Part shown: positions 1 through 8,304 of the stretch, piece after piece | Layout of the letters: every line of letters starts with the position of its first letter | How positions within the stretch are numbered: the first letter of the stretch is position 1 | NCBI GenBank assembly: GCA_023392945.1 | Contig: JAEWNB010000027.1 | Span: 1-32,103 of the forward strand | Source of the DNA: Bacteroidota bacterium | GTDB lineage: Bacteria; Bacteroidota; Bacteroidia; Bacteroidales; WCHB1-69 | Direction: 5' to 3' | DNA: 32,103 nt | Notes under the pieces: model-generated | What the model was told of the DNA's origin: nothing | Databases searched by the model: none | Seen by the model: the letters and a program-made list of their open reading frames with translations, nothing else | Program-made: the position numbers and the translations under genes

Positions 1-37
1 TGATTAGGCATACTATTTATTACTATTGACAGAAGTC

Positions 38-1714
38 TTATTTTGTCAACTTTTTATATTTAATTCTTTTAGGTCCTTCGTTGCCCAATCTTTTTTTCTT
101 GTTTTCTTCATAATCAGTATATGAACCCTCAAAGAAATAGACTTGAGACTCTCCCTCGAAAGCCAGAATGTGCGTACAAATACGGTCTAAAAACCATCGG
201 TCGTGTGAAATAATTACTGCGCAGCCGGCAAAATGTTCCAACCCTTCTTCCAGTGCACGTAACGTATTTATATCAATGTCATTAGTAGGTTCGTCAAGAA
301 GCAATACATTAGCTTCAGATTTCAGCGTCAGGGCGAGATGCAATCTGTTTCTTTCACCACCGGAGAGTACTCCGGCTTTTTTTCCCTGGTCGGTTCCGCT
401 GAAATTAAAACGGGATACATAAGCCCTGGAATTGGTCAGTCTTCCGCCCAGCATAATCTGTTCATTGCCTTCGGAAATCACTTCCCAGACATTTTTCTCG
501 GGATCAATGACAGTGTGTTGCTGGTCAATATAACCAAGTTTAACAGTAGTCCCCACTTTGAAAGTGCCACTGTCCGGTTTTTCCAATCCCATGATAAGCC
601 TGAATAAGGTTGTTTTACCGGCTCCGTTAGGCCCGATAATGCCAACAATACCGTTTGGTGGAAGGTTGAAATTTAGATTTTCAAAAAGTAACTTATCTCC
701 ATAAGCTTTTGAGACGTTAACAGCTTCAATGACGGAATCTCCAAGTCGCGGTCCGTTGGGAATGAATATCTGTAAATTTTCTTCTTTTTGTTTTACATCT
801 TCGTTGAGTAATTTGTCGTAAGCATTCAAACGTGCTTTTGACTTCGCCTTACGTGCTTTAGGGGCCATTCTTACCCATTCCAATTCTCTTTCGAGAGTTT
901 TCATCCTTTTAGATTCCTGTTTTTCTTCCATTGCCAGCCTATTGGACTTTTGTTCCAGCCAGGAAGAGTAGTTGCCCTGCCACGGAATTCCTTCCCCACG
1001 GTCAAGTTCTAAAATCCAGCCGGCAACATGATCAAGGAAGTAGCGGTCGTGGGTAACGGCAATGACCGTCCCTTTATATTGCTGAAGGTATCTTTCCAGC
1101 CATTCTACTGATTCTGCATCCAAATGGTTGGTAGGCTCATCCAACAGCAGGATATCCGGTTCCGATAGAAGTAGTCTGCAAAGAGCAACACGTCTTCTTT
1201 CTCCTCCTGAGAGATTCTTAACCAAGGCATCTCCTTCCGGACAGCGTAAGGCATCCATAGCCCTTTCCAGCTTCGAATCCAACTCCCAGGCATCATGCTG
1301 ATCAATAAGCTCCGTAAGTTCTCCCTGTCTTTCAATCAGCTTATTCATCTCATCATCGCTCATCGGATCAGAGAACTTTAAGTTTACGGCTTCATATTCT
1401 GCTAGAATATCCGCCACTTCTTTCACTCCTTCCATTACCACATCTTTCACGGTAACCGTGTCATCAAGGATGGGCTCCTGTGGCAAATAGCCGACTTTGT
1501 AACCGGGAGAAAAAACTACCTCTCCCAAAAAAGCATTGTCCACACCGGCAATGATCTTCAATAAAGAAGATTTTCCCGAACCGTTAAGTCCGAGGACGCC
1601 GATTTTGGCTCCATAATAGAATGAGAGATAAATGTTTTTCAACACTTGTTTTTGAGGTGGATAGATTTTACTCACATTCACCATTGAAAAGATAATCTTT
1701 TTGTCGTCTGCCAT
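38..1714 (-). CDS. ettA: EttA-type ABC-F ATPase (energy-dependent translational throttle)
   Basis: This 558-residue protein has two ABC ATPase domains and no membrane segment, which is the ABC-F layout. The first Walker A (GLNGSGKS) is at residues 42-49, followed by a signature LSGGERRRVAL and Walker B LLLDEPTNHLD. A charged linker follows, then a second set (GPNGAGKTT, LSGGERNRLHLA, LLLDEPTNDID). Length and domain order match E. coli EttA (555 residues). Family knowledge: EttA binds the ribosomal E site and gates the first translation step according to the ATP/ADP ratio. It is cytosolic. It lies 66 bases after sodB with a terminator hairpin and a -7 box in the gap, so it is probably transcribed separately. 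Another ABC-F subfamily is the main alternative; the length and linker favour EttA. Confidence 0.92.
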   Translation of the reverse strand: MADDKKIIFSMVNVSKIYPPQKQVLKNIYLSFYYGAKIGVLGLNGSGKSSLLKIIAGVDNAFLGEVVFSPGYKVGYLPQEPILDDTVTVKDVVMEGVKEVADILAEYEAVNLKFSDPMSDDEMNKLIERQGELTELIDQHDAWELDSKLERAMDALRCPEGDALVKNLSGGERRRVALCRLLLSEPDILLLDEPTNHLDAESVEWLERYLQQYKGTVIAVTHDRYFLDHVAGWILELDRGEGIPWQGNYSSWLEQKSNRLAMEEKQESKRMKTLERELEWVRMAPKARKAKSKARLNAYDKLLNEDVKQKEENLQIFIPNGPRLGDSVIEAVNVSKAYGDKLLFENLNFNLPPNGIVGIIGPNGAGKTTLFRLIMGLEKPDSGTFKVGTTVKLGYIDQQHTVIDPEKNVWEVISEGNEQIMLGGRLTNSRAYVSRFNFSGTDQGKKAGVLSGGERNRLHLALTLKSEANVLLLDEPTNDIDINTLRALEEGLEHFAGCAVIISHDRWFLDRICTHILAFEGESQVYFFEGSYTDYEENKKKRLGNEGPKRIKYKKLTK

Positions 1715-1725
1715 ATTATATAAAA

Positions 1726-1758
1726 AAAATATTCCGCAGCAAAAGTACGGAATATTTT
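1726..1758 (-). terminator. Intrinsic terminator after sodB, overlapping the ettA promoter
   Basis: On the minus strand an 11-bp stem (AAAATATTCCG pairing with CGGAATATTTT, arms 1726-1736 and 1748-1758) is followed by a run of eight T. It lies 23 bases after the sodB stop. The loop contains the TACTTTTG box assigned to ettA. Confidence 0.75.
1740..1747 (-). promoter_or_regulatory. Candidate ettA promoter -7 box
   Basis: TACTTTTG on the minus strand fits the Bacteroidota consensus TAnnTTTG, 26 bases before the ettA start. No well-spaced TTTG -33 box is seen. The box sits inside the loop of the sodB terminator hairpin. Confidence 0.5.
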
Positions 1759-1780
1759 AGATTTTTTGTAAAAACAATTT

Positions 1781-2353
1781 CTACATCCTTGCTTCAACTT
1801 TATCCCAGTTGATTATTTTGAAGAAATTTTCAATATAATCGGGGCGGCGGTTGCGATAATCCACATAATAGGCATGTTCCCAAACATCACAGGTTAGGAT
1901 AGGTTTCAATCCTTTGGTAATAGGATTTTCGGCATTGCCGGTTTGCACTATCTCAAGTTTTCCTTCCTGATTTAGTATCAGCCATGCCCACCCGGAGCCG
2001 AAAAGGGTTGCTGCTGCTTTAGAAAACTGGCTCTTAAATTCTTCAAAAGAGCCAAAATCGGCTTCAATTCTTTTTAATAGCTTGCCGGATGGCTTTTCGG
2101 AGGCATTGGGTGTTAATGATTCCCAATAGAAAGTGTGGTTCCACACCTGAGCTGCATTATTGAAAATACCGCCTTTGGAAGTTTTAATGATTTCTTCAAG
2201 TGGATAATTTTCAAATTCAGTCTCTTTTATTAGATTATTTAAATTGTTGACATAAGCCTGATGATGCTTTCCGTAGTGGAAAGAAATCGTTTCAGCACTG
2301 ATGTAAGGCTCTAAAGCTTCGGGTTTCCAGGGTAATTCAGGTAAATTAATCAT
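1781..2353 (-). CDS. sodB: Iron-type superoxide dismutase
   Basis: A 190-residue cytosolic enzyme that dismutates superoxide to hydrogen peroxide and oxygen. The four metal ligands are visible: H26 (SFHYGKHHQAY), H73 (WNHTFYW), D156 and H160 (DVWEHAYY). Q69 in NNAAQVWNH is the position that favours the iron form, but Bacteroidales enzymes of this family are often cambialistic (Fe or Mn), so metal use is inferred. Length is typical. The ATG at 2353 gives the standard N-terminus (LPELPW). A promoter overlaps the 3' end of rfbA, giving a leader of about 85 bases that contains an inverted repeat. It is transcribed in the same direction as rfbA and ettA but appears to be monocistronic. Confidence 0.96.
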   Translation of the reverse strand: MINLPELPWKPEALEPYISAETISFHYGKHHQAYVNNLNNLIKETEFENYPLEEIIKTSKGGIFNNAAQVWNHTFYWESLTPNASEKPSGKLLKRIEADFGSFEEFKSQFSKAAATLFGSGWAWLILNQEGKLEIVQTGNAENPITKGLKPILTCDVWEHAYYVDYRNRRPDYIENFFKIINWDKVEARM

Positions 2354-2403
2354 GGTCTTTTTTTTTATTGGTTATTATTTATTGATTTAGTAATATCTAT
2401 TTC

Positions 2404-2424
2404 CGAAAGAATATGTATCTTTCG
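2404..2424. repeat. Inverted repeat in the sodB leader
   Basis: CGAAAGA and TCTTTCG form a perfect 7-bp inverted repeat separated by 7 bases, between the candidate sodB promoter and its start codon. No T-run follows on the minus strand, so it is not an obvious terminator. It could be an operator or a leader hairpin. Confidence 0.4.
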
Positions 2425-2439
2425 AATAATAATAACAAC

Positions 2440-2468
2440 CAAAAATAGATTTTGTTTATTGAACCAAA
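2440..2468 (-). promoter_or_regulatory. Candidate sodB promoter
   Basis: On the minus strand TTTG (2465-2468), 17 bases, then TATTTTTG (2440-2447) fits the Bacteroidota sigma-70 promoter pattern. It overlaps the last codons of rfbA, which ends at 2456. Confidence 0.6.
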
Positions 2469-3316
2469 TTCATGAGATATTGTCCGTAACCGCTCTTCAA
2501 AAGTGGTTGTGCAATTTTAATCAGTTGTTCTTTATCAATAAACCCCATGTTGAAAGCTACTTCTTCAATACAACCCACTTTAAGTCCCTGGCGGTCTTCC
2601 ATAACTTGCATGAATTGAGTAGCGTCAATAAGTGACTTAAAAGTGCCGGTATCTAACCAGGCAGTTCCTCTGTCTAATTTGCAAACTTTAAGCTTCTTAT
2701 GTTCCAAATAATATTTATTCACATCGGTAATTTCATATTCACCGCGTTTGCTGGGCTTGATATTTCGGGCTACTTCAACAACACTGTTATCATAAAAATA
2801 GAGCCCCGGAACAGCATAATTGGATTTAGGGTTTTGCGGTTTCTCTTCTATAGAGATAGCATTCATCTCGCTGTCAAATTCTACCACTCCATATCTTTCC
2901 GGGTCGGAGACATGATAGGCAAAAATGACACCTCCGTCCGGATTGCTGTGTTCCAGCAAGTGTTTCCCGAAACCCACACCATAGAAAATATTATCCCCCA
3001 GCACCAACGCCACTTTTTCTTTGCCGATAAAGTCTGCTCCGAGAACAAAAGCTTGAGCCAGTCCATTAGGAATCAACTGTTCAACGTACTCAAAATGGCA
3101 CCCAAGTTGAGTTCCGTCACCGAGTAATCTCTTAAAATGGGGTAAATCCTGCGGTGTGGAAATAATCAGAATTTCTCTGATATTGGCTGCCATCAGCGTG
3201 GAAAGAGGATAATAGATCATCGGTTTATCGTAGATGGGCATCAGTTGTTTGCTCATTGCCAGCGTGATGGGGTGCAAGCGAGTGCCGGAACCTCCGGCGA
3301 GAATAATACCTTTCAT
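2456..3316 (-). CDS. rfbA: Glucose-1-phosphate thymidylyltransferase
   Basis: A 286-residue nucleotidyltransferase that joins dTTP and glucose-1-phosphate to form dTDP-glucose, the first step toward dTDP-rhamnose and related surface sugars. The N-terminal signature KGIILAGGSGTRLHP, the K in SKQLMPIYDKPMIYYPLSTLM and the later YEITDVN block are all in place, and the length matches RfbA/RmlA. It is not in an rfbBDC cluster here: its neighbours are hisS (45 bases upstream, same strand) and sodB. No strong promoter is seen in the hisS-rfbA gap, so the two may share a transcript. Confidence 0.95.
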   Translation of the reverse strand: MKGIILAGGSGTRLHPITLAMSKQLMPIYDKPMIYYPLSTLMAANIREILIISTPQDLPHFKRLLGDGTQLGCHFEYVEQLIPNGLAQAFVLGADFIGKEKVALVLGDNIFYGVGFGKHLLEHSNPDGGVIFAYHVSDPERYGVVEFDSEMNAISIEEKPQNPKSNYAVPGLYFYDNSVVEVARNIKPSKRGEYEITDVNKYYLEHKKLKVCKLDRGTAWLDTGTFKSLIDATQFMQVMEDRQGLKVGCIEEVAFNMGFIDKEQLIKIAQPLLKSGYGQYLMNLVQ

Positions 3317-3361
3317 AGTTATTTTGTTTTATTTATAATTTCAATGTGTAAAAAATAAATA

Positions 3362-4720
3362 TTACCGGTTGCCAACAACCTTGATAAGATCCTCAATGGC
3401 AATCTTTTGTTGTTTTCCACTGTGCATCTCTTTGACGGTATATAGGTTATCGGCCATTTCATCTTCTCCAGCCATGATGACAAATGGGATGGCTTTAGCG
3501 TTCGCGTAACTCATCTGTTTTCCCAGTTTGGCATTATCGGGATATATCTCGCAAGGAATACCGGCAGCCCTTAGCTTTTGCATTGCTTTTAAAGAGTAGA
3601 TTTCCTCTTTTCCTCCGAAATTAAGGAAAATAGCCTTAACAGGAGCCGCTATCTCTGCCGGAAACAGGTTCAACTCTTCCAATACATCATAAATTCGCTC
3701 TGCACCATACGAAATTCCCACCCCTGACATGTTCTTCAGTCCGAAAATACCGGTTAAGTCGTCATAACGTCCCCCACCGGAAATACTTCCCATGGCAACC
3801 TTATTAGCCTTAACTTCAAAGATCGCTCCGGTGTAGTAATTAAGACCACGAGCCAATGAAATATCAAGTTCAATCGGAGCACGCAGATGAAAATGTTCTG
3901 AATATTCAAGCATCGTTCTGACCTCTTCAACACCAAGTAAACCGATAGAACTATCAGCGAAAAGAGTCTCCAGCTTTTTCAGTTTTTCACGATTGGTGCC
4001 ACTAATTTCTAGTGAAGGCTGCAGTTTGTCGATGGCTTCCTGAGAAAGACCCCTTTCCAGCAATTCTTTGTTGACATTTTCTTTGCCAATTTTATCCAAT
4101 TTATCAATGGCAGTGCATATATCAACACTTTTATCGGCTTCACCCACAATTTCTGCCAACCCGGAGAGTATTTTTCTATTATTAATTTTTATGGTGATAT
4201 CAATTCCAAAATGAGAAAAAATTTCATCGGTAATCTGCATCAGTTCGGCTTCATTCAATAGGGAATTGCTCCCGATGACATCCACATCACACTGATAAAA
4301 CTCTCTGTATCTGCCCTTTTGTGGACGGTCGGCACGCCAAACAGGTTGTATTTGGTAGCGTTTAAAAGGAAATGCAATTTCTTGTTGATGCATTACCACA
4401 AAACGGGCAAAAGGAACAGTCAGGTCATAACGGAGTCCCTTTTCACATATACGGTGAGCCAGGGTATTGGGAGTCTCACTTAAATTTAAATCTTTCATGA
4501 AGTCGCCCGAGTTAAGAATCTTAAAAATCAGACGATCTCCTTCTTCCCCATATTTCCCGGTTAGAGTTGAGAGATTTTCCATCGAAGGTGTTTCAATGGG
4601 TAGATATGCATGTTGTTCAAAAACAGTACGGATAGTATTGAAAATATAATTCCGCCGGATCATCTCCGTCGGTGTAAAATCACGGGTTCCTTTAGGAATA
4701 GAAGGTTTGAAGTTTAACAT
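3362..4720 (-). CDS. hisS: Histidyl-tRNA synthetase
   Basis: A class II aminoacyl-tRNA synthetase of 452 residues that charges tRNA-His in the cytosol. The N-terminus IPKGTRDF, motif 2 region around GRYREFYQCDVD, the HisRS-specific loop LARGLNYYTGAIFE and the GGGRYDDL block are all recognisable. A C-terminal anticodon-binding domain follows, ending in IPFVIMAGEDE. Length is in the longer bacterial range. A good promoter lies 28 bases upstream. rfbA follows 45 bases downstream on the same strand. Confidence 0.97.
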   Translation of the reverse strand: MLNFKPSIPKGTRDFTPTEMIRRNYIFNTIRTVFEQHAYLPIETPSMENLSTLTGKYGEEGDRLIFKILNSGDFMKDLNLSETPNTLAHRICEKGLRYDLTVPFARFVVMHQQEIAFPFKRYQIQPVWRADRPQKGRYREFYQCDVDVIGSNSLLNEAELMQITDEIFSHFGIDITIKINNRKILSGLAEIVGEADKSVDICTAIDKLDKIGKENVNKELLERGLSQEAIDKLQPSLEISGTNREKLKKLETLFADSSIGLLGVEEVRTMLEYSEHFHLRAPIELDISLARGLNYYTGAIFEVKANKVAMGSISGGGRYDDLTGIFGLKNMSGVGISYGAERIYDVLEELNLFPAEIAAPVKAIFLNFGGKEEIYSLKAMQKLRAAGIPCEIYPDNAKLGKQMSYANAKAIPFVIMAGEDEMADNLYTVKEMHSGKQQKIAIEDLIKVVGNR

Positions 4721-4747
4721 TGTAATTTTGTCGTTATTTTATTACTG

Positions 4748-4776
4748 CAAAAATAGTGAAAATATTTGTTGACAAA
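4748..4776 (-). promoter_or_regulatory. Candidate hisS promoter
   Basis: On the minus strand TTTG (4773-4776), 17 bases, then TATTTTTG (4748-4755), just upstream of the hisS start. Both elements match the Bacteroidota consensus. Confidence 0.65.
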
Positions 4777-4894
4777 CTGTAATCGCTATCTTTTTAGACA
4801 GTTACTAATCAATATGATTTTTTTCATTATTTATATTTATAAAAGATATTATCGAAAAACGCTGCAAAAACATTGCGAATAGCAACACTATGAA

Positions 4895-4929
4895 TAAAAA
4901 AAGCCCTCGAAAATGATATTCGAGGGCTT
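4895..4929 (-). terminator. Intrinsic terminator of the rpoD-asnS operon
   Basis: A perfect 10-bp stem (AAGCCCTCGA at 4901-4910 with TCGAGGGCTT at 4920-4929) is followed on the minus strand by a run of T. It lies 17 bases after the asnS stop. Confidence 0.9.
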
Positions 4930-4946
4930 GATGAATAGTATCTTTT

Positions 4947-6344
4947 TTAAAATTCCGCATTCATAGGGGTTCGAGGGAAAGGGATAACGTCTCGGATATT
5001 TGAAAGACCGGTGATAAAAAGCATAAGGCGTTCAAAACCAAGTCCGAAACCGGAGTGAGGAGCCGTTCCGAAACGTCGGGTATCAAGATACCACCAAACA
5101 TCTTTTTCCGGTACATTAAGTTCCTTAATTCTTTCCATCAACTTATCGTAGTTTGCTTCACGTTCTGAACCTCCAATTATTTCTCCAATTTTTGGGAAAA
5201 GTACATCCATGGCACGGACCGTCTTTCCGTCATCATTTTGCTTCATATAGAATGCCTTGATCTCTTTCGGATAATCAGTTAAAATAACAGGTTTGTGAAA
5301 ATGTTCTTCTACCAGATATCTTTCATGTTCTGACTGCAAGTCAACGCCCCATTCCACCTTGAATTCGAATTTTTTGCCTGATTTAACAAGAATATCCACA
5401 GCTTCGCTATAGGTAAGTCTTATAAAATCATTGTTTACTACGAAGTTTAATCTGTCAATCAGTTCCTTATCTATCATGTTATTCAGAAATTCGACATCAT
5501 CATAATTATGTTCAAGTGCATATTTTACAAGATGTTTTATAAAATCTTCTGCAAGATCCATATTATCTTTAATATCGAAAAAGGCAATTTCAGGTTCAAT
5601 CATCCAGAACTCAGCAAGATGACGTGGGGTATAGCTATTTTCGGCTCTGAAAGTAGGTCCAAAAGTATAGATACTTCCTAATGCCAATGCTCCGAGTTCT
5701 CCCTCCAACTGTCCGGAGACAGTCAGACTGGTTGGCTTTCCAAAAAAGTCCTTTGAGTAATCAACTTTTCCTTCCGGAGTTTTGGGAATTTTATTGAGGT
5801 CGAGGGTAGTCACGTTGAACATAGCCCCGGCACCTTCAGCGTCAGAACCTGTGATTAGCGGGGTGTGAAGGTAAAAATAGCCACGGTCATTAAAATATTG
5901 ATGAATAGCAAAAGACATGGCATGGCGAAGTCTTAGCACGCAGCCGAAATAGTTGGTTCTGGGTCGGAGGTGTGCAATTTCTCTAAGAAATTCCATACTA
6001 TGACCTTTTTTTTGCAACGGATAACTTTCAGCGTCTGCAGTTCCGTATATTTCAATATTTTGTGCCTGAATTTCGATAGCCTGACCTTTGCCTTCAGATT
6101 GAACAAGAATTCCTTCAACTTTAAGACAAGAGCCGGTTGTAATCAGTTTCATCAGCTCAGCATCAAATTTGGCCATATCTGCCACCACCTGAATAGAATG
6201 GACAATTGAGCCATCATTAACAGCGATGAATGAAACGGCATTATTCCCTCTTTTAGTTCTTACCCAACCTTTAACGCAAACAACATTCCCATAACCAATT
6301 TTTTCGGGATGTTTGAGGAGTTCCGATACTTTTGTCCTTTCCAT
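4947..6344 (-). CDS. asnS: Asparaginyl-tRNA synthetase
   Basis: A class IIb synthetase of 465 residues that charges tRNA-Asn. An N-terminal OB-fold anticodon-binding domain (GWVRTKRGNNAVSFIAVNDGS) is followed by the catalytic core with FRAENSYTPRHLAEFWMIEPE (motif 2) and GFGLGFERLMLF (motif 3). Absence of the longer AspRS features and the AsnRS-like AHLRPRTN segment support AsnRS over AspRS. It begins 4 bases after the rpoD stop, so it is cotranscribed with the primary sigma factor, and a strong terminator closes the operon. Confidence 0.96.
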   Translation of the reverse strand: MERTKVSELLKHPEKIGYGNVVCVKGWVRTKRGNNAVSFIAVNDGSIVHSIQVVADMAKFDAELMKLITTGSCLKVEGILVQSEGKGQAIEIQAQNIEIYGTADAESYPLQKKGHSMEFLREIAHLRPRTNYFGCVLRLRHAMSFAIHQYFNDRGYFYLHTPLITGSDAEGAGAMFNVTTLDLNKIPKTPEGKVDYSKDFFGKPTSLTVSGQLEGELGALALGSIYTFGPTFRAENSYTPRHLAEFWMIEPEIAFFDIKDNMDLAEDFIKHLVKYALEHNYDDVEFLNNMIDKELIDRLNFVVNNDFIRLTYSEAVDILVKSGKKFEFKVEWGVDLQSEHERYLVEEHFHKPVILTDYPKEIKAFYMKQNDDGKTVRAMDVLFPKIGEIIGGSEREANYDKLMERIKELNVPEKDVWWYLDTRRFGTAPHSGFGLGFERLMLFITGLSNIRDVIPFPRTPMNAEF

Positions 6345-6348
6345 ACTT

Positions 6349-7212
6349 TTATCCTAAATAAGATTTTAAGTTTTTACACTTTGAAGAATGTTTAAGTCTT
6401 CTGATAGCTTTTTCTTTGATTTGGCGAACTCTTTCGCGTGTAAGGTCAAATTGTTCCCCGATTTCTTCTAATGTCATGGGGTGCTTGCTGTCAAGTCCGA
6501 AATACAATTTAAGAATATCTGCCTCTCTTTGCGGCAAAATGGCGATGACCCTGTTAATTTCTGTCCTCAATGATTCGTAAATTAATCCCATATCAGGAGT
6601 AGGAGACTCTTCGGATCTCATTACGTCATACATATTATTATCTTCATCTTGTGTTAAGGAAGCATCCATAGAGAGGTGACGGGAAGAATTTCGCATGGAA
6701 TCTTTTACTTCAGCCTCAGTAATATCAAGCATATTGGCAATTTCGTCAGCTTTAGGTTCTCTTTCAAACTCTTGTTCAAGAAGAGCATAAGCTTTATTTA
6801 TTTTGTTGATAGTTCCTATTTTGTTAAGAGGCAATCTTACAATTCTGGATTGTTCAGCCAAAGCTTGTAAAATAGATTGACGAATCCACCAAACGGCATA
6901 AGAGATGAATTTGAATCCACGGGTTTCATCAAAACGCTGGGCAGCTTTGATCAGACCCAAATTTCCTTCATTGATTAAATCAGGCAGATTAAGTCCTTGA
7001 TTTTGGTATTGTTTAGCAACAGATACAACGAAACGGAGATTTGACTTTGTCAATTTTTCAAGCGCAGCCTGATCCCCATCTTTGATTTTTCTTGCTAATA
7101 TTACCTCTTCCTCTGCGGTAATCAATTCTACTTTACCAATATCGTGTAAATATTTGTCCAAAGAAGCCGTCTCACGATTGGTAACTTGTTTGGTAATGTT
7201 AAGTTGTCTCAT
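6349..7212 (-). CDS. rpoD: Primary RNA polymerase sigma factor, short Bacteroidota type
   Basis: A 287-residue sigma-70 protein. It starts near region 1.2 (ASLDKYLHDIGKV), lacks region 1.1, and contains region 2 (NEGNLGLIKAAQRFDETRGFKFISYAVWWIRQSI in shape), region 3, and a region 4 helix-turn-helix (LEEIGEQFDLTRERVRQIKEKA). The short form is the known housekeeping sigma of Bacteroides and its relatives, which reads TAnnTTTG promoters; such boxes occur throughout this window. I chose the ATG at 7212 (MRQLNITK) over an in-frame TTG two codons earlier because it matches the family N-terminus. It heads an operon with asnS. Confidence 0.95.
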   Translation of the reverse strand: MRQLNITKQVTNRETASLDKYLHDIGKVELITAEEEVILARKIKDGDQAALEKLTKSNLRFVVSVAKQYQNQGLNLPDLINEGNLGLIKAAQRFDETRGFKFISYAVWWIRQSILQALAEQSRIVRLPLNKIGTINKINKAYALLEQEFEREPKADEIANMLDITEAEVKDSMRNSSRHLSMDASLTQDEDNNMYDVMRSEESPTPDMGLIYESLRTEINRVIAILPQREADILKLYFGLDSKHPMTLEEIGEQFDLTRERVRQIKEKAIRRLKHSSKCKNLKSYLG

Positions 7213-7287
7213 AGGCAAAAAAATTTGTTGCTATTTTACGTATATAACTTTTTATTGTTACTGTTTCCAACAATTAAAAAAAGCTTG

Positions 7288-7317
7288 CAAAAGTACATAA
7301 AATAATGGTTGCTTCAA
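7288..7317 (-). promoter_or_regulatory. Candidate rpoD-asnS promoter
   Basis: On the minus strand TTG (7315-7317), 19 bases, then TACTTTTG (7288-7295). It stands back to back with the plus-strand glycosyltransferase promoter, about 50 bases away. Confidence 0.6.
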
Positions 7318-7342
7318 TTCGTTACGTGAGATTAATTTTTTG

Positions 7343-7350
7343 TATTTTTG
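7343..7350 (+). promoter_or_regulatory. Candidate promoter -7 box for the glycosyltransferase-ccsBA operon
   Basis: TATTTTTG on the plus strand matches TAnnTTTG, 18 bases before the ATG at 7369, implying a very short leader. No clear -33 box is seen. Confidence 0.45.
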
Positions 7351-7368
7351 TTTTCAAATATAATAAAT

Positions 7369-8301
7369 ATGAAATATCTTTCTCTTGTAATATCGGTTTA
7401 TAACGAAGAAGAGGCTCTGATCCCTTTTTATGATCAACTTTCCAATGTTTTGGCAGAAATTGAAAAAGAAGTAGAGGTTATTTTTGTTAATGACGGTAGC
7501 CGTGACAAAAGTTTTGAAATACTTAAATCACTGGCTGAAAACGATAACCGGTTATTGATTATCAATTTTTCACGAAATTTTGGACACGAAGCTGCCATGA
7601 TTGCAGGAATTGACTATAGCAAAGGAAAGAATATAGTTTGTTTGGATGCCGACTTACAACATCCCCCTCATTACATTATGGATATGTTACAGAAGATGGA
7701 AGAAGGCAATGATATTGTCAATATGGTTCGTATCGACAGAGAAGACGGAGGGCTTATAAAGAAATTGACTTCAAATCTTTTTTATTGGGTAACCAATAAG
7801 ATGTTAAAAGCACATCTTGAACCTAATGCTTCCGATTTTTTTATGATTTCTTCCAGAGTTGCCGATCAACTCAGAAATAATTATCGTGAACGGGCTCGTT
7901 TTCTCAGAGGGTTTATTCAAATAATAGGTTTTAACCGTACTTCAATTGAGTTTAAAGCTCCTAAAAGAGTTGCCGGTCAAAGTAAATATTCTCTCTATAA
8001 ACTTATTTCCCTCTCGCTACAGGCTGTCTCCACGCTTTCTAAAGTTCCCCTTAAAATAGCACTATGGTTTGGTTCTCTTTTTGCAATATTCAGCATTATT
8101 ATCGCGATTTATTCTCTTATTATGTGGATTGTGAACACGCCCGTTTCAGGATATACCACACTTGTCATTTTGATTTGTGCTATGTTCAGTATCAATTTTA
8201 TTATTTTAGGCATTATTGGTGAGTATATCGGTTTTTTATTTGATGAGGCAAAAAAACGTCCTATTTATGTGGTAATGGATGAGGTTGGCAATGATTTATA
8301 A
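7369..8301 (+). CDS. Membrane-anchored family 2 glycosyltransferase (GtrB/DPM1-like)
   Basis: A 310-residue protein with an N-terminal GT-A domain (LSLVISVYNEEEAL, FVNDGSRDKS, the CLDADLQHPP metal-binding segment) and two C-terminal membrane spans (around ALWFGSLFAIFSIIIAIYSL and LVILICAMFSINFIILGIIG). This is the layout of polyisoprenyl-phosphate glycosyltransferases such as GtrB and ArnC, which load a sugar onto undecaprenyl phosphate at the inner membrane face. The sugar cannot be told. The ATG at 7369 is preferred to an in-frame TTG at 7348, because that TTG lies inside the -7 promoter box. ccsBA follows after 3 bases. Confidence 0.88.
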   Translation: MKYLSLVISVYNEEEALIPFYDQLSNVLAEIEKEVEVIFVNDGSRDKSFEILKSLAENDNRLLIINFSRNFGHEAAMIAGIDYSKGKNIVCLDADLQHPPHYIMDMLQKMEEGNDIVNMVRIDREDGGLIKKLTSNLFYWVTNKMLKAHLEPNASDFFMISSRVADQLRNNYRERARFLRGFIQIIGFNRTSIEFKAPKRVAGQSKYSLYKLISLSLQAVSTLSKVPLKIALWFGSLFAIFSIIIAIYSLIMWIVNTPVSGYTTLVILICAMFSINFIILGIIGEYIGFLFDEAKKRPIYVVMDEVGNDL

Positions 8302-8304
8302 GCT

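Noticed and set aside
2699..3127. 142-codon plus-strand frame opposite rfbA
   Set aside because: Antisense shadow of a well-conserved gene; its product has no recognisable features.
7348..7350. TTG start for the glycosyltransferase
   Set aside because: The TTG is part of the TATTTTTG promoter box; the ATG at 7369 gives the family N-terminus.
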